Positions 1 to 8,752 of a DNA stretch of 64,000 nt are shown in pieces. Within the stretch, counting starts at the first letter, position 1. Each line of letters begins with the position of its first letter. The DNA comes from Streptomyces monashensis (GTDB lineage: Bacteria > Actinomycetota > Actinomycetes > Streptomycetales > Streptomycetaceae): the NCBI RefSeq assembly GCF_001866665.1, contig NZ_MLYO01000072.1:124001-188000 (forward strand). Reading direction: 5' to 3'. A model generated the notes under the pieces. That model was not told the origin of the DNA, did no database searches, and saw only the letters and a program-made list of their open reading frames with translations. Position numbers and translations under genes: made by a program.

Positions 1-74
1 CGCAGGGTCGGCCCCGGCGGGGCACTGCTGGTCGCGTGTCCGGAAATCCCGCCCGGAATGCCGCCGGGCGCGGC

Positions 75-317
75 TCAGGTCAGGTCGAACTCCCCCTCGC
101 GCGCGCCGGAGACGAAGGCGCCCCATTCGGCGGGCGTGAAGATCAGAGAGGGGCTCTCCGGACGACCGCTGTTGCGCATCGCGATGAAGCCCTCGACAAA
201 CGCGATCTGGACATCGCCCAGACCCCGGCTGCTGGACTGCCATTCGGCGCTGCTGAGGTCCAGGTCCGGCTTGTCCCAGCCCGCGAGCGGCTGCTGCTGG
301 ATGGTGGTCTCGGCCAC
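75..317 (-). CDS. DUF397 domain protein
   Basis: Small 80-residue protein with the DUF397 pattern: an N-terminal W-K-x-S-like stretch (DLSSAEWQSSSRG), then VQIAFVEG and a C-terminal 'SLIFTPAEWGAFVSGAREGEFD', typical of the 60-80 residue family. The GTG start at 317 was chosen because GGAGGAG lies just upstream; longer readings in this frame run into antisense of the neighbouring thiolase. DUF397 genes usually sit beside an XRE-family helix-turn-helix gene. None is adjacent here, so this copy is an orphan within the window. In the family these proteins are inferred to act with the HTH partner in developmental regulation; nothing in the sequence shows a specific role. Confidence 0.85.
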   Translation of the reverse strand: MAETTIQQQPLAGWDKPDLDLSSAEWQSSSRGLGDVQIAFVEGFIAMRNSGRPESPSLIFTPAEWGAFVSGAREGEFDLT

Positions 318-421
318 GTCCGTGCTCCTCCCGGTTCGTCGTCCGCGGCTCAGCCTAGCGACCGGTCCCGACTGCCGACAGGCCACCTGGGAAGGACTTT
401 GGCCCCTCGGCGGCCGGCCGG

Positions 422-1588
422 TCAGGCGCCGGGCGGCTCGGATCCCACGAGCCACATGGAGAAGAACTGCGAACCGCCGCCGTAGGCGTGGCCGAGGACC
501 TTGCGGGCGCCGTCCACCTGGTGTTCCCCGGCCAGGCCGCGCACCTGGAGCGCGGCCTCGGCGAAGCGGAGCATGCCGGAGGCGCCGATGGGGTTGGTGG
601 AGAGCACGCCGCCCGACATGTTGACGGGCAGGTCGCCGTCGAGTTCGGTCACCCCGGACTCGGTGAGCTTCCAGCCCCCGCCCTCCTCGGCGAAGCCGAG
701 GTTCTCCAGCCACATGGGTTCGTACCAGGAGAACGGCACGTACATCTCGACGGCGTCGATGTCGCGGCGCGGGTCGGCGATGCCGGCCTGCCGGTAGACG
801 TCGGCGGCGCAGTCCCGGCCGGCCCGTGGGGAGACGAAGTCCTTCCCGGCGAACAGGGTGGGTTCGCTGCGCATGGCGCCGCCGAGCAGCCAGGCGGGCG
901 GGCGGGGCGCGCGGGCGGCTCCGGCGCGGTCGGTGAGGACCATGGCGCAGGCGCCGTCGGAGGAGGGGCAGGTCTCGGAGTAGCGGATGGGGTCCCACAG
1001 CATGGGGGCGCCCAGCACCTTCTCCAGCGTGATGCCGTGCTCGTGGAGGTGGGCGTAGGGGTTCTTCAGGGCGTTGCGCCGGTCCTTGTAGGCGACGAGG
1101 GCGCCGATGGTGTCCGGGGCGCCGCTGCGCCGCATGTACGCGCGCACGTGCGGGGCGAAGAAGCCGCCCGCCCCGGCGAGCAGGGGCTGCTGGAAGGGGA
1201 TGGGCAGGGACAGGCCCCACATGGCGTTCGACTCGGACTGTTTTTCGAAGGCCAGGGTGAGCACGGTGCCGTGGACGCGGGCGGCGACCAGATTGGCGGC
1301 GACCAGTGCCGTCGACCCGCCGACCGAGCCGGCCGTGTGCACGCGCAGCATCGGCTTGCCCACGGCGCCCAGCGCGTCGGCGAGGTACAGCTCGGGCATC
1401 ATCAGGCCCTCGAAGAAGTCGGGTGCCTTGCCGATGACGACGGCGTCGATGTCGTTCCAGGTCAACTCGGCGTCCCGCAGCGCGCGTTGTGCGGCCTCGC
1501 GGACGAGTCCCGCGATCGACACGTCGCGGCGGGCGGCGACGTGCCTGGTCTGGCCGACGCCTACGACGGCCACGGGCTCCTTGCTCAT
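422..1588 (-). CDS. thiolase-fold lipid-transfer/aldolase-like protein (A)
   Basis: A 388-residue thiolase-fold protein starting with the beta-strand VAVVGVGQT. The nucleophile Cys expected near residue 88 is replaced: the segment reads HTAGSVGGS. The usual GHPxG His is also absent (STNPIGASG). Such Cys/His-less thiolases include the Ltp2 class, which pairs with DUF35 partners and performs retro-aldol cleavage of acyl-CoA intermediates rather than thiolysis. It is the last gene of a tight minus-strand operon (crotonase, DUF35, thiolase B, thiolase A) and overlaps thiolase B by an ATGA. The role in acyl-CoA side-chain breakdown is inferred from family and context; the substrate is unknown. Confidence 0.85.
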   Translation of the reverse strand: MSKEPVAVVGVGQTRHVAARRDVSIAGLVREAAQRALRDAELTWNDIDAVVIGKAPDFFEGLMMPELYLADALGAVGKPMLRVHTAGSVGGSTALVAANLVAARVHGTVLTLAFEKQSESNAMWGLSLPIPFQQPLLAGAGGFFAPHVRAYMRRSGAPDTIGALVAYKDRRNALKNPYAHLHEHGITLEKVLGAPMLWDPIRYSETCPSSDGACAMVLTDRAGAARAPRPPAWLLGGAMRSEPTLFAGKDFVSPRAGRDCAADVYRQAGIADPRRDIDAVEMYVPFSWYEPMWLENLGFAEEGGGWKLTESGVTELDGDLPVNMSGGVLSTNPIGASGMLRFAEAALQVRGLAGEHQVDGARKVLGHAYGGGSQFFSMWLVGSEPPGA

Positions 1589-2655
1589 CGTGGATCCCCT
1601 TCGAGTACGGCGACCAGGTTCTGCTGGAGGCAGGGTCCGGAGGTGGCATGGGCGAGGGCGCGGTCACAGGCGCCGCGGTGGATGCGGGCTGCGGCCTCGC
1701 CGATGCGGACGAGTCCGGCGGCCATGACGGGGTTGGCGGCGAGCGCCCCGCCGGAGGGGTTGACGCACACGTCGTCGCCGAGGCGCAGCGCCCTGCGCAG
1801 GACCACTTCCTGGGCGCTGAACGGCGCGTGCAACTCCGCGGTGTCCACGGGCCGTTCGAAGGCGCCCGCCTTCTCGGCGGCGAGCCGCGTGGACGGCGAG
1901 TCGGTGAGGTCGCGCACGCCCAGCCCGTGGGCCTCGATGCGGTGGTCGATGCCCCGGATCCAGGCGGGCCGCGCGCACAGTTCGCGGGCCCGCTGCCCCG
2001 CCGCGAGGATCACGGCGGCGGCGCCGTCGCCGACGGGCGGGCAGTCGCCGGTGCGCAACGGCCGTACGACGTAGTCGCCCTGGGGTACCCGGCCGGTGAG
2101 CTGGGCGTGCGGGTTGGCGGCCGCGTCGGCCCGGCTGCGGGCGCCGACGGCCGCGAGCGCGGGCTCGTCGGTGTGGCCGGCGTCCATGAGGGCCTGCGCC
2201 TGGAGGGCGGCCAGGGCGACCGAGTCGGGCCACAGGGGGGCGACGTAGTACGGGTCCAGCTGCCGGGTCAGTACGTCGCGCACGGAGCCGGGTGAGGACT
2301 TGCCGTAGGAGTACACGAGCGCGGTGTCGGCGTCGCCGGTGAGCAGTTTGGTCCAGGCCTCGTACAGGGCCCAGGCGCCGTCCATCTCGACGTGCGACTC
2401 GGAGACGGGCGGCCAGGCGCCGACGCCGTCCAGGGCCATGGTGAAGGAGAAGGCGCGGCCGGCGAGGTAGTCGCTGGAGCCGGAGCAGGTGAAGCCGATG
2501 TCGGCGGTCCTCAGGCCGGTCTGCGCGAGCACCTCGTGCAGCACCGGCATGAGCATCTCGACCTCGGAGGACTCCTCGGTGGAGCGCCGGTGGTCGGTCT
2601 GGGCGAAGGCGACGACGGCGATGTCCCGGCCCGAGCGGGCTTCTTCGCTGGTCAC
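1585..2655 (-). CDS. thiolase-fold lipid-transfer/aldolase-like protein (B)
   Basis: A 356-residue thiolase-like protein. The GTG start at 2655 overlaps the stop of the DUF35 gene (GTGA), so the two are translationally coupled; longer readings cross into that gene. The N-terminus IAVVAFAQT and the region DIGFTCSGSSDYLAG are typical of the SCP2/lipid-transfer thiolase branch. The C-terminal NPSGGALAANPVMAAG keeps the glycine pattern but has Asn where thiolases carry catalytic His. The pairing of two thiolase-like subunits with one DUF35 protein fits a hetero-oligomeric aldolase or condensing complex working on CoA esters (inference). The segment CSGSS near residue 58 is not at the usual nucleophile position. 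Confidence 0.85.
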   Translation of the reverse strand: MTSEEARSGRDIAVVAFAQTDHRRSTEESSEVEMLMPVLHEVLAQTGLRTADIGFTCSGSSDYLAGRAFSFTMALDGVGAWPPVSESHVEMDGAWALYEAWTKLLTGDADTALVYSYGKSSPGSVRDVLTRQLDPYYVAPLWPDSVALAALQAQALMDAGHTDEPALAAVGARSRADAAANPHAQLTGRVPQGDYVVRPLRTGDCPPVGDGAAAVILAAGQRARELCARPAWIRGIDHRIEAHGLGVRDLTDSPSTRLAAEKAGAFERPVDTAELHAPFSAQEVVLRRALRLGDDVCVNPSGGALAANPVMAAGLVRIGEAAARIHRGACDRALAHATSGPCLQQNLVAVLEGDPR

Positions 2656-3593
2656 AGCAGCTCCTTGTACGTCTCGTAGTCCGCGTCGGGCTCGCCGCTG
2701 GGCCGGTAGTGGTCGGGGTAGCGGGCGTCCTCGGTCCACACCGGCTCGACGCGCAGTCCCATGCGGACCTGGTCGTAGGGGATGCCGCCGATCCGGGCGT
2801 GCAGGGCGAGGTCGGCGCCGTCGAGGGCGATGTGCGCGTAGACGTAGGGGACCTCGATGTCGAGGTTCTTCGCCTTGATGTTGACGATGCAGAAGGTGGT
2901 CACGGTGCCGCGCGGCCCGACCTCGACGTGTTCGACCGTCGCCACACCGCAGGTGGGGCACGCGCCCCGGGGCGGGACGTACACCTTGCGGCAGGAGGGG
3001 CAGCGCTCGCCGACGGTCCGCCGGCCGGACAGGGCGTGGATGTAGTCGGACTGGGCGCGGCCGGGCGCGTAGGTGTAGTCGAGGCGGGCGGGAGTGACGA
3101 TACCGGTGACCGGGTCGGTGAACTCGCCGCTGTGGCCCGCCGGTTGTACGGCCTCTCCGTCGTACGGCTCGAAGCAGGCGATGTCGGTGATGGCACCGGT
3201 GCGCTCTTGGGCCCAGCGGATACGCACCCGCATGCCGGTGCGCACGGCGTCGGGGCCGGGGGCGTCGAGGGCGTGCAGGAGGGCGGTGCCGGCGCCGTCG
3301 AGCCGGACGAGGACCCAGGCGAAGGGGGTGCCGAGGGGCTGGCCGCGGCGGGGTTCGTGGTTCCACGCCCAGGTGGTGACGGTTCCCGTCGGGGCTACCT
3401 CGACCAGGTCACGGATCTCCTCGGCGGTGACGGGGTCGTACTCGACGGGCGGGACGAGGACGCGTCCGTCGGCTGCCTTGACGCCGAGGACGACGCCTTC
3501 GCGCAGGCCGGTGAGGAAGGCGCTCTGCACGGGGCCGAGGGAGCGGGTGAAGGGGAACTCGACGACGAGGGGGGCTTTGAGGACTTCGGGCAC
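2652..3593 (-). CDS. tandem DUF35 (Zn-ribbon/OB-fold) acyl-CoA-binding protein
   Basis: A 313-residue protein with two DUF35-type OB folds. The first (about residues 25-150) has lost its zinc-ribbon cysteines. The second (about 165-300) keeps CPSC and CPTC, spaced as a zinc ribbon. The OB pattern 'GTVTTF...VPYVYAHIALDGADLALHARI...MGLRV' is clear. DUF35 proteins are obligate partners of thiolase-fold aldolases (Ltp2/ChsH2-DUF35 in steroid side-chain catabolism), where they contact the CoA. Unlike ChsH2 there is no MaoC-type N-terminal domain. The gene overlaps thiolase B by 4 bp and follows the crotonase by 14 bp. Confidence 0.85.
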   Translation of the reverse strand: MPEVLKAPLVVEFPFTRSLGPVQSAFLTGLREGVVLGVKAADGRVLVPPVEYDPVTAEEIRDLVEVAPTGTVTTWAWNHEPRRGQPLGTPFAWVLVRLDGAGTALLHALDAPGPDAVRTGMRVRIRWAQERTGAITDIACFEPYDGEAVQPAGHSGEFTDPVTGIVTPARLDYTYAPGRAQSDYIHALSGRRTVGERCPSCRKVYVPPRGACPTCGVATVEHVEVGPRGTVTTFCIVNIKAKNLDIEVPYVYAHIALDGADLALHARIGGIPYDQVRMGLRVEPVWTEDARYPDHYRPSGEPDADYETYKELL

Positions 3594-3607
3594 GGTGACT
3601 CCTCGGG

Positions 3608-4408
3608 TCAGGCGCGCTTGTAGACGGGGGGCCGCTTCTCGGCGAAGGCGCGGGCGCCTTCCCTGGCGTCGGCGGTGTCGAAGACCGGCCAGCCGCGCGC
3701 GAGTTCGGCCGCGAGGCCGTCGGTCTCCGTCAGCTCGGCGGTCTCGTACACCGACGCCTTGACGGCCTCGACGGCGAGCGGGCCGCAGGCGTTGATCCGC
3801 TCGGCGGTCTCCAGTGCCGCCTCGAGGGCGGTGCCGTCGGGGACGACATGGCCGATCAGGCCGATGTCCGCGGCCTCCCGGGCGGTGTACGGCCGTCCGG
3901 TGAGCAGCATCTCCAGGGCGTGGGTGCGCGGGATCTGGCGCTGGAGCCGGACGGTGGAGCCGCCGATCGGGAACAGTCCGCGCCGGACCTCGAAGAGGCC
4001 GAAGGTCGCGGACGCGCCCGCGACCCGGATGTCGGTGCCCTGGAGGATCTCGGTGCCGCCCGCCACGCAGTACCCCTCGACGGCGGCGATCACCGGTTTG
4101 CGCGGGCGGTGATGGCGCAGCATCGCCTTCCAGTGCAGGTCGGGGTCGGCCTTGAGCCGGTCGCGGTAGTGCTCGCCCTGCATGCCGTTCCCGGCGAGGG
4201 CCTTCAGGTCCATGCCGGCGCAGAAGGAGCCGCCGGACCCGGTGAGCACGATCGAGCGTATGCCGTCGTCCGCGTCGGCCTCGATCCAGCCGTCGTACAG
4301 GCCGACGAGCATCGGAAGCGAGAGCGCGTTCCGGGCGTCGGGCCGGTTGAGTGTGAGCACCAGCGTGGCGCCCTCGCGCCGCACGGTGAGGTGTTCCGTC
4401 CCGCCCAT
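3608..4408 (-). CDS. enoyl-CoA hydratase/isomerase (crotonase family)
   Basis: A 266-residue crotonase. The start at 4408 gives MGGTEHLTV, preceded by an AGGGGAGAAGG ribosome binding site. Recognisable parts are 'LTLNRPDARNALS', the first oxyanion-hole segment GGSFCAGMDLKAL, and the second CVAGGTEILQGTDIRVA, where the hydratase Glu pair is partly kept (E in GGTEIL). It is the first gene of the minus-strand operon with the DUF35 protein and two thiolases, and it is divergent from the FadD19-like synthetase. The shared 157-bp intergenic region carries a 17-bp palindrome. It likely hydrates or isomerises an enoyl-CoA in the same route; the exact substrate is not readable from sequence. Confidence 0.88.
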   Translation of the reverse strand: MGGTEHLTVRREGATLVLTLNRPDARNALSLPMLVGLYDGWIEADADDGIRSIVLTGSGGSFCAGMDLKALAGNGMQGEHYRDRLKADPDLHWKAMLRHHRPRKPVIAAVEGYCVAGGTEILQGTDIRVAGASATFGLFEVRRGLFPIGGSTVRLQRQIPRTHALEMLLTGRPYTAREAADIGLIGHVVPDGTALEAALETAERINACGPLAVEAVKASVYETAELTETDGLAAELARGWPVFDTADAREGARAFAEKRPPVYKRA

Positions 4409-4432
4409 GGGCCTTCTCCCCTCGGTGAGAAC

Positions 4433-4446
4433 GAGAACAGGTTGCA
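4433..4446. promoter_or_regulatory. weak KstR-like box
   Basis: GAGAACAGGTTGCA matches the minimal KstR motif TnnAACnnGTTnnA at all fixed positions but the first (G for T). It lies in the divergent region between the crotonase and FadD19-like genes, 25 bp from the crotonase start. One such match can occur by chance; it is listed because a better match lies upstream of fadE at 25215. Confidence 0.25.
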
Positions 4447-4473
4447 GTAGCCGGGGAGGCACTTCAAGGGTTT

Positions 4474-4490
4474 TCTGACAGACAGTCAGA
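4474..4490. promoter_or_regulatory. palindromic operator TCTGAC-N5-GTCAGA (copy 1)
   Basis: Perfect 6+6 inverted repeat with a 5-bp spacer, flanked by T-rich sequence (TTTTCTGAC...GTCAGATTT), in the divergent promoter region of the crotonase operon and the FadD19-like gene. The same arms, spacer length and flanks recur at 19239 upstream of the nitronate-monooxygenase-like operon. The architecture suits a dimeric TetR- or GntR-type repressor shared by both operons. No regulator gene sits next to either copy. Confidence 0.65.
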
Positions 4491-4565
4491 TTTCTTGGCG
4501 CGGAGCCTTCACAGTTGCGCCGCCCTTTGCTCTGATGACCGGCGAAGCGACGGTCAGGAGGAGCG

Positions 4566-6182
4566 GTGGAGTACAACCTTGCTGATCTGTTCGAGTCGGT
4601 CGTCGACGTGGCCGGGGACCGCGAGGCGCTCGTGTACGTGGATCACCCCGGCACCGGCGCGGAGCGCCGGCTGACCTACGCGGAGCTGGACGCGGCCGCC
4701 AACCGCATCGCCCATCACCTGATCGACAGCGGGATCCGTCCCGGGGAGCATCTGGGCCTGCACCTCTACAACGGCGTCGAGTACCTGCAGACGGTGCTGG
4801 CCTGCCTGAAGGCACGCGTCGTCCCGGTCAACGTCAACTACCGCTATGTCGAAGACGAGTTGGTGTACCTCTACCGGGACGCCGACCTCGTCGCACTGGT
4901 CTTCGACGCGGAGTTCGCGGACCGGGTGGCGGGGGCGCTGCCACGGGCGCCGGGGCTGCGGCATCTGCTGTGCGTGGGGGCGGAGGCGGCCGGGGTGCCG
5001 GGCGCGGTGCCGTTCACACGGGCGGAGGCCGCAGGGTCGCCGCGACGCGGTTTTCCCGCGCGCTCCGGGGACGACCAGTTCGTCATCTACACCGGCGGCA
5101 CGACCGGCATGCCCAAGGGTGTGATGTGGCGCCAGGAGGATCTGTTCTTCGCGGGGCTGGGCGGCGGGGCGCCGACCGGGGAGCCGGTGAAGTCGCCGGA
5201 GGAGCTGGCCGAGCGGGTCGCGGCCGGCGGCACCGGGATCACGTTCTTCCCCACTCCCCCGCTGATGCACGGCACCTCGACGCTGACGGCGTTCATCGGC
5301 TTCAACTTCGGCCAACGCGTCGTCCTGCACCGCAAGTTCGTGCCGGAGGAAGTGCTGCGGACGATCGAGCGGGAGAAGGTCACCAGCGTGTCGCTGGTCG
5401 GCGACGCCATGCTCCGGCCGCTGATCGACGCGCTCGGCGGCCCGTTGAAGGGCACCGACTGCTCGGCCCTGTTCAGCGTCTCCTCGTCCGGGGCGATCAT
5501 GTCGGAGACGGTGCGCCGGCAGTTCCGGGAGCTGGTCCCGAACGCCATGCTGCTGAACAACTTCGGCTCCTCCGAGTCCGGCTTCAACGGCACGGCGACG
5601 GACGACTCCGGGCCCGAGCGGGGCTTCCGCATCCGGGTCAACACCCGTACCCGGGTGGTGGATCCGGCGACGCACGCGCCGGTCGCGGTGGGCGAGGTCG
5701 GCCGGGTCGCGCAGTGCGGCCATGTGCCGCTCGGCTACTACAACGACCCGCGCAAGACGGCGGAGACCTTCTTCGAGCAGGACGGACAGCGCTGGGTGCT
5801 GCTCGGCGACATGGCGACGGTGGACGCGGACGGCGTGGTGACCGTGCTCGGCCGGGGCTCGCAGTGCATCAACACCGGGGGCGAGAAGGTCTACCCCGAG
5901 GAGGTCGAGCAGGCGCTCAAGGCGCATCCGGACGTGTACGACGCGCTCGTCGCCGGGGTGCCGGACGCCACCTGGGGCAACCATGTGGCGGCCGTGGTGC
6001 AGCTGCGCGCGGGGGCGACGCTCCCCTCCCTGTCCGACATCCAGACCCACTGCCGGGCCCGGCTGGCCGGCTACAAGATCCCCCGCCAGCTGGTGATCAC
6101 CGATTCCATCCGGCGCTCTCCGAGCGGCAAGGCCGACTACCGCTGGGCGCGGGAGGTGGCGGTGGCGGCGGACCGGCCCTGA
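4566..6182 (+). CDS. acyl-CoA synthetase, FadD19-like
   Basis: A 538-residue AMP-forming acyl-CoA ligase with a GTG start 5 nt after AGGAGGAG. The ATP loop is YTGGTTGMPKGVMWR (about residues 175-190). The motif GSSESGFNG and hinge GRGSQCINTGGEKVYPEEVE follow, and the catalytic Lys is in RSPSGKADYRW near the C-terminus. The 'GVMWRQEDLFF' stretch, 'PTPPLMHGTS' and the ending 'KADYRWA' agree with my memory of mycobacterial FadD19, the ligase that activates C24-branched sterol side chains, more than with ordinary FadDs. It is divergent from the crotonase/DUF35/thiolase operon across a shared operator, so it probably supplies that route with its acyl-CoA. Confidence 0.85.
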   Translation: MEYNLADLFESVVDVAGDREALVYVDHPGTGAERRLTYAELDAAANRIAHHLIDSGIRPGEHLGLHLYNGVEYLQTVLACLKARVVPVNVNYRYVEDELVYLYRDADLVALVFDAEFADRVAGALPRAPGLRHLLCVGAEAAGVPGAVPFTRAEAAGSPRRGFPARSGDDQFVIYTGGTTGMPKGVMWRQEDLFFAGLGGGAPTGEPVKSPEELAERVAAGGTGITFFPTPPLMHGTSTLTAFIGFNFGQRVVLHRKFVPEEVLRTIEREKVTSVSLVGDAMLRPLIDALGGPLKGTDCSALFSVSSSGAIMSETVRRQFRELVPNAMLLNNFGSSESGFNGTATDDSGPERGFRIRVNTRTRVVDPATHAPVAVGEVGRVAQCGHVPLGYYNDPRKTAETFFEQDGQRWVLLGDMATVDADGVVTVLGRGSQCINTGGEKVYPEEVEQALKAHPDVYDALVAGVPDATWGNHVAAVVQLRAGATLPSLSDIQTHCRARLAGYKIPRQLVITDSIRRSPSGKADYRWAREVAVAADRP

Positions 6183-6304
6183 CCCCGGGGTGTCCCACCC
6201 CCGCCCGCGACACCGGAGGAATACCCTGTGTGCCCGATCGCCACCGTCCAGTTACTCATGGTGACAGTCGGTCGTAGGAGTTCCGCGCACGGAAGGGTCC
6301 TCAG

Positions 6305-8050
6305 GTGCCGCACCCCACGCCTCGTGCCGGGCTCGCGTGGTGCCGTCGGCACCCTCGGATCGGGCAGGGGGTGACCGTCGGCACGACCGGCCTCGCCGCC
6401 GTCCTGCTGCTGGTCTCGCTGCTGCTGCCGGACCGGCCCGACCTGCTCGCCCCCGCCGCGTTCCTGCGTCTTCCGGCCGAGGCCGTGCTGCTCGCCGCCC
6501 TGCTGCTCGTGCTGCCCGGCCGGGCCCGGCGGACCGGGGCGGCGGCCCTCGGTGTGCTGATCGGGCTGGTCACCGTGGTCAAGTGCCTCGACATCGGCTT
6601 CTACTCGGTGCTGTTCCGCCCCTTCGACCCGGTGCTGGACTGGGGACTGCTCGGCAACGCGGCGGACTATCTGCGCGAGACGTCCGGGCGGTCCGCCGAG
6701 CTGGCCGCGATCGCCGGTGCCGTGCTGCTCACGGTCGCGGTCCTCGTCCTGACGACGGGCGCCACGCTGCGGCTGACCACCCTGCTGGCCCGGCACCGAG
6801 CCCGGTCCGTCCGCGGCACCCTGGTGCTCGGCACCGCGTGGTTCACCTGCGTCCTGTTCGGGCTGCACAGCGCGGGCCAGCCCGTCGCCGCCACTCTGGA
6901 CGCCGACATCCTCGGCGACCGCGCCCAGCAGGTCCGCGCCTCGCTCGCCGACGCCCGGCTCTTCCGCCGCCAGGCCGCCGTCGACGCCTTCGCCCACACC
7001 CCGCCGGACCGGCTGCTCACGGGCCTGCGCGGCAAGGACGTGCTGTTCACCTTCGTCGAGAGCTACGGCCGTTCGGCGATCGAGGACCCCGCGATGGCGC
7101 CGCAGATCGACGCGGTCCTCAAGGAGAGCTCGGCAGGCCTCGCGGCGGCCGGCTTCGGTGCGCGCAGCGGCTGGCTGCGCTCACCGGTGACCGGCGGCGG
7201 CAGCTGGCTCGCCCACGCGACCTTCCTGTCCGGCCTGTGGATCAGCAACCAGCAGCGCTTCCGCAGCCTCACCTCCAGCGACCGCACCACCCTCACCGGC
7301 GCCTTCCGCAAGACCGGCGCCTGGCGCACGGTCGGCATCGTGCCGGGTGTGCTGACGGCCTGGCCCGAGGGCCGGTTCTTCGGCCTGGACCACGTCCACG
7401 ACGGCCGCCATCTCGCCTACCGCGGCCCGGACTTCGGCTGGTCGCAGGTGCCGGACCAGTTCGCCCTGGAGACCTTCCGGCGCACCGAGCTCGCCCGGCG
7501 CGGCCGCGGCCCGCTGATGGCGGAGATCGTCCTCACCTCCAGCCACTACCCCTGGGCGCCCCTCCCGCGCCTGGTCGACTGGCAGGACCTGGGCGACGGC
7601 TCGGTCTTCCGGCCGGTCAGGCGCGCGGGCCGGTCCCAGGAGGAGGTCTGGCGGACCCCGGAGAACGTGCGCACCGCGTACCGCACCTCGATCGCGTACG
7701 CGCTGCGCTGTCTCGTCCAGTTCCTCCGGCGCTACGGCGACGCGAACACCGTCCTGGTCTTCCTCGGCGACCACCAGCCCGTGCCGACGGTCACCGGGAA
7801 CAGCCCCCGCAAGGACGTGCCGGTCACGATCGTCGCCCGCGATCCCAGGGTGCTGGACCGGATCTCCGGCTGGGGCTGGACGGAGGGGCTGAAGCCCGCC
7901 GCGAACGCCCCCGTCTGGCCGATGGACGGCTTCCGCGACCGCTTCCTGACCGCGTACGGGCCCCGGCTCAGCGGTCGAGGAATGCCTCCAGCACGGTCAG
8001 GAACTCCTCCGGGCGGGTCTCATGGACCAGATGCCCCGCGTCGAGGGTGA
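6305..8050 (+). CDS. membrane sulfatase/LTA-synthase-like hydrolase
   Basis: A 581-residue protein of the alkaline phosphatase/sulfatase superfamily, GTG start. Hydrophobic segments at about residues 25-42, 52-70, 75-93, 135-155 and 170-190 form an N-terminal membrane domain. The extracellular domain has FTFVESYGRSAIED (about 247), GGGSWLAHATFLSGLW (metal/nucleophile region) and LGDHQP (about 487), which are typical of lipoteichoic-acid-synthase-like enzymes acting on cell-envelope phosphodiesters or sulfates. The last 27 residues look unrelated to the family (Pro/Gly rich) and overlap the convergent hydrolase pseudogene by 83 bp, so an earlier ancestral stop may have been lost. Substrate unknown. 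Confidence 0.85.
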   Translation: MPHPTPRAGLAWCRRHPRIGQGVTVGTTGLAAVLLLVSLLLPDRPDLLAPAAFLRLPAEAVLLAALLLVLPGRARRTGAAALGVLIGLVTVVKCLDIGFYSVLFRPFDPVLDWGLLGNAADYLRETSGRSAELAAIAGAVLLTVAVLVLTTGATLRLTTLLARHRARSVRGTLVLGTAWFTCVLFGLHSAGQPVAATLDADILGDRAQQVRASLADARLFRRQAAVDAFAHTPPDRLLTGLRGKDVLFTFVESYGRSAIEDPAMAPQIDAVLKESSAGLAAAGFGARSGWLRSPVTGGGSWLAHATFLSGLWISNQQRFRSLTSSDRTTLTGAFRKTGAWRTVGIVPGVLTAWPEGRFFGLDHVHDGRHLAYRGPDFGWSQVPDQFALETFRRTELARRGRGPLMAEIVLTSSHYPWAPLPRLVDWQDLGDGSVFRPVRRAGRSQEEVWRTPENVRTAYRTSIAYALRCLVQFLRRYGDANTVLVFLGDHQPVPTVTGNSPRKDVPVTIVARDPRVLDRISGWGWTEGLKPAANAPVWPMDGFRDRFLTAYGPRLSGRGMPPARSGTPPGGSHGPDAPRRG

Positions 8051-8714
8051 CGAGCCGGGCATCCGGGATCAGGTCGGCGAGCTGTGCGACCTGCGCCTGC
8101 GGGACGAGGCTGGTGGGGCCGCCCCCGATGACCAGCGTGGGCATGGTGATCCGGGCCATGTGGTCCCGCCATACGGGATCGGGGGCGTTGCGCTGCTCGT
8201 CGGCGGCCCGCACCATCGCCCAGTCGAACGGCAGCTCCCCCTCGGGCCGCGGGGTGGGCGGCCGGGGCGGGTCGAGCGGCACCGGTGCGCAGACGTCCTC
8301 CAGCACCAGGCGTCGTACGACTCCGGGGTGGCGCTGTGCCAGCAGACACGCGACGTGACCGCCCAGCGAGTGGCCCACCACGTCCGCGTGCTCGACTCCG
8401 AGGGCCGCCAGCAGGGCCCGCACGTCGTCGGACATGGCCTCCCAGGTGTACTGCCCCGGCCAGTCGCTGCGTCCGTGGCCGCGCAGGTCCGGGGCGTACA
8501 CGCGGCGCGGAGCCGGCGGGGCCGCGAGGCGTTGGGCGACGCGCGTCCAGTCGGCGCCGTCCGCGCCCCGACAGTGCAGCAGCAGGACGGGCGGCGCATC
8601 GGGCAGGGCGTCGGGTGGGCCCTAGGCCCGGCAGGCCAGGGTGATGCCGTTCGCCTCGACGGTGAGCAACTCGGCGGGCTGCGGCGCGGCGGGGAACGGC
8701 TCGGCGGTTTCCAT
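7968..8714 (-). pseudogene. alpha/beta hydrolase interrupted by an in-frame amber codon
   Basis: Read from ATG 8714, the frame gives METAEPFPAAPQ...GITLACRA, then TAG at 8622-8624, then continues without shift as GPPDALPDAPPVLLLHCRG and a complete alpha/beta-hydrolase domain: DLRGHGRSDWPG, nucleophile elbow GHSLGGH, and catalytic His in DAGHLVHE. Family members usually have an aromatic residue (YxxYG-like) at this point, so a single TAC/TAT to TAG change would explain the break. A start at 8501 would produce a protein lacking the first strands and the oxyanion segment, so function is doubtful. A TAGCGT -10-like element ends close to the ATG, suggesting a once leaderless transcript. Confidence 0.75.
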
Positions 8715-8752
8715 ACCCGGCACGCTAGCCGGGCGGGCAGGGCCCGGGCCGC

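Noticed and set aside
6188..6214. GGTGTC...GACACC hairpin after the FadD19-like gene
   Set aside because: Only a 6-bp stem with a 14-nt loop, too weak to call a terminator.
8069..8599. A 176-codon frame overlapping the hydrolase pseudogene
   Set aside because: It is a +1 frame shadow of the hydrolase; the motif-bearing frame is the one with the amber codon.
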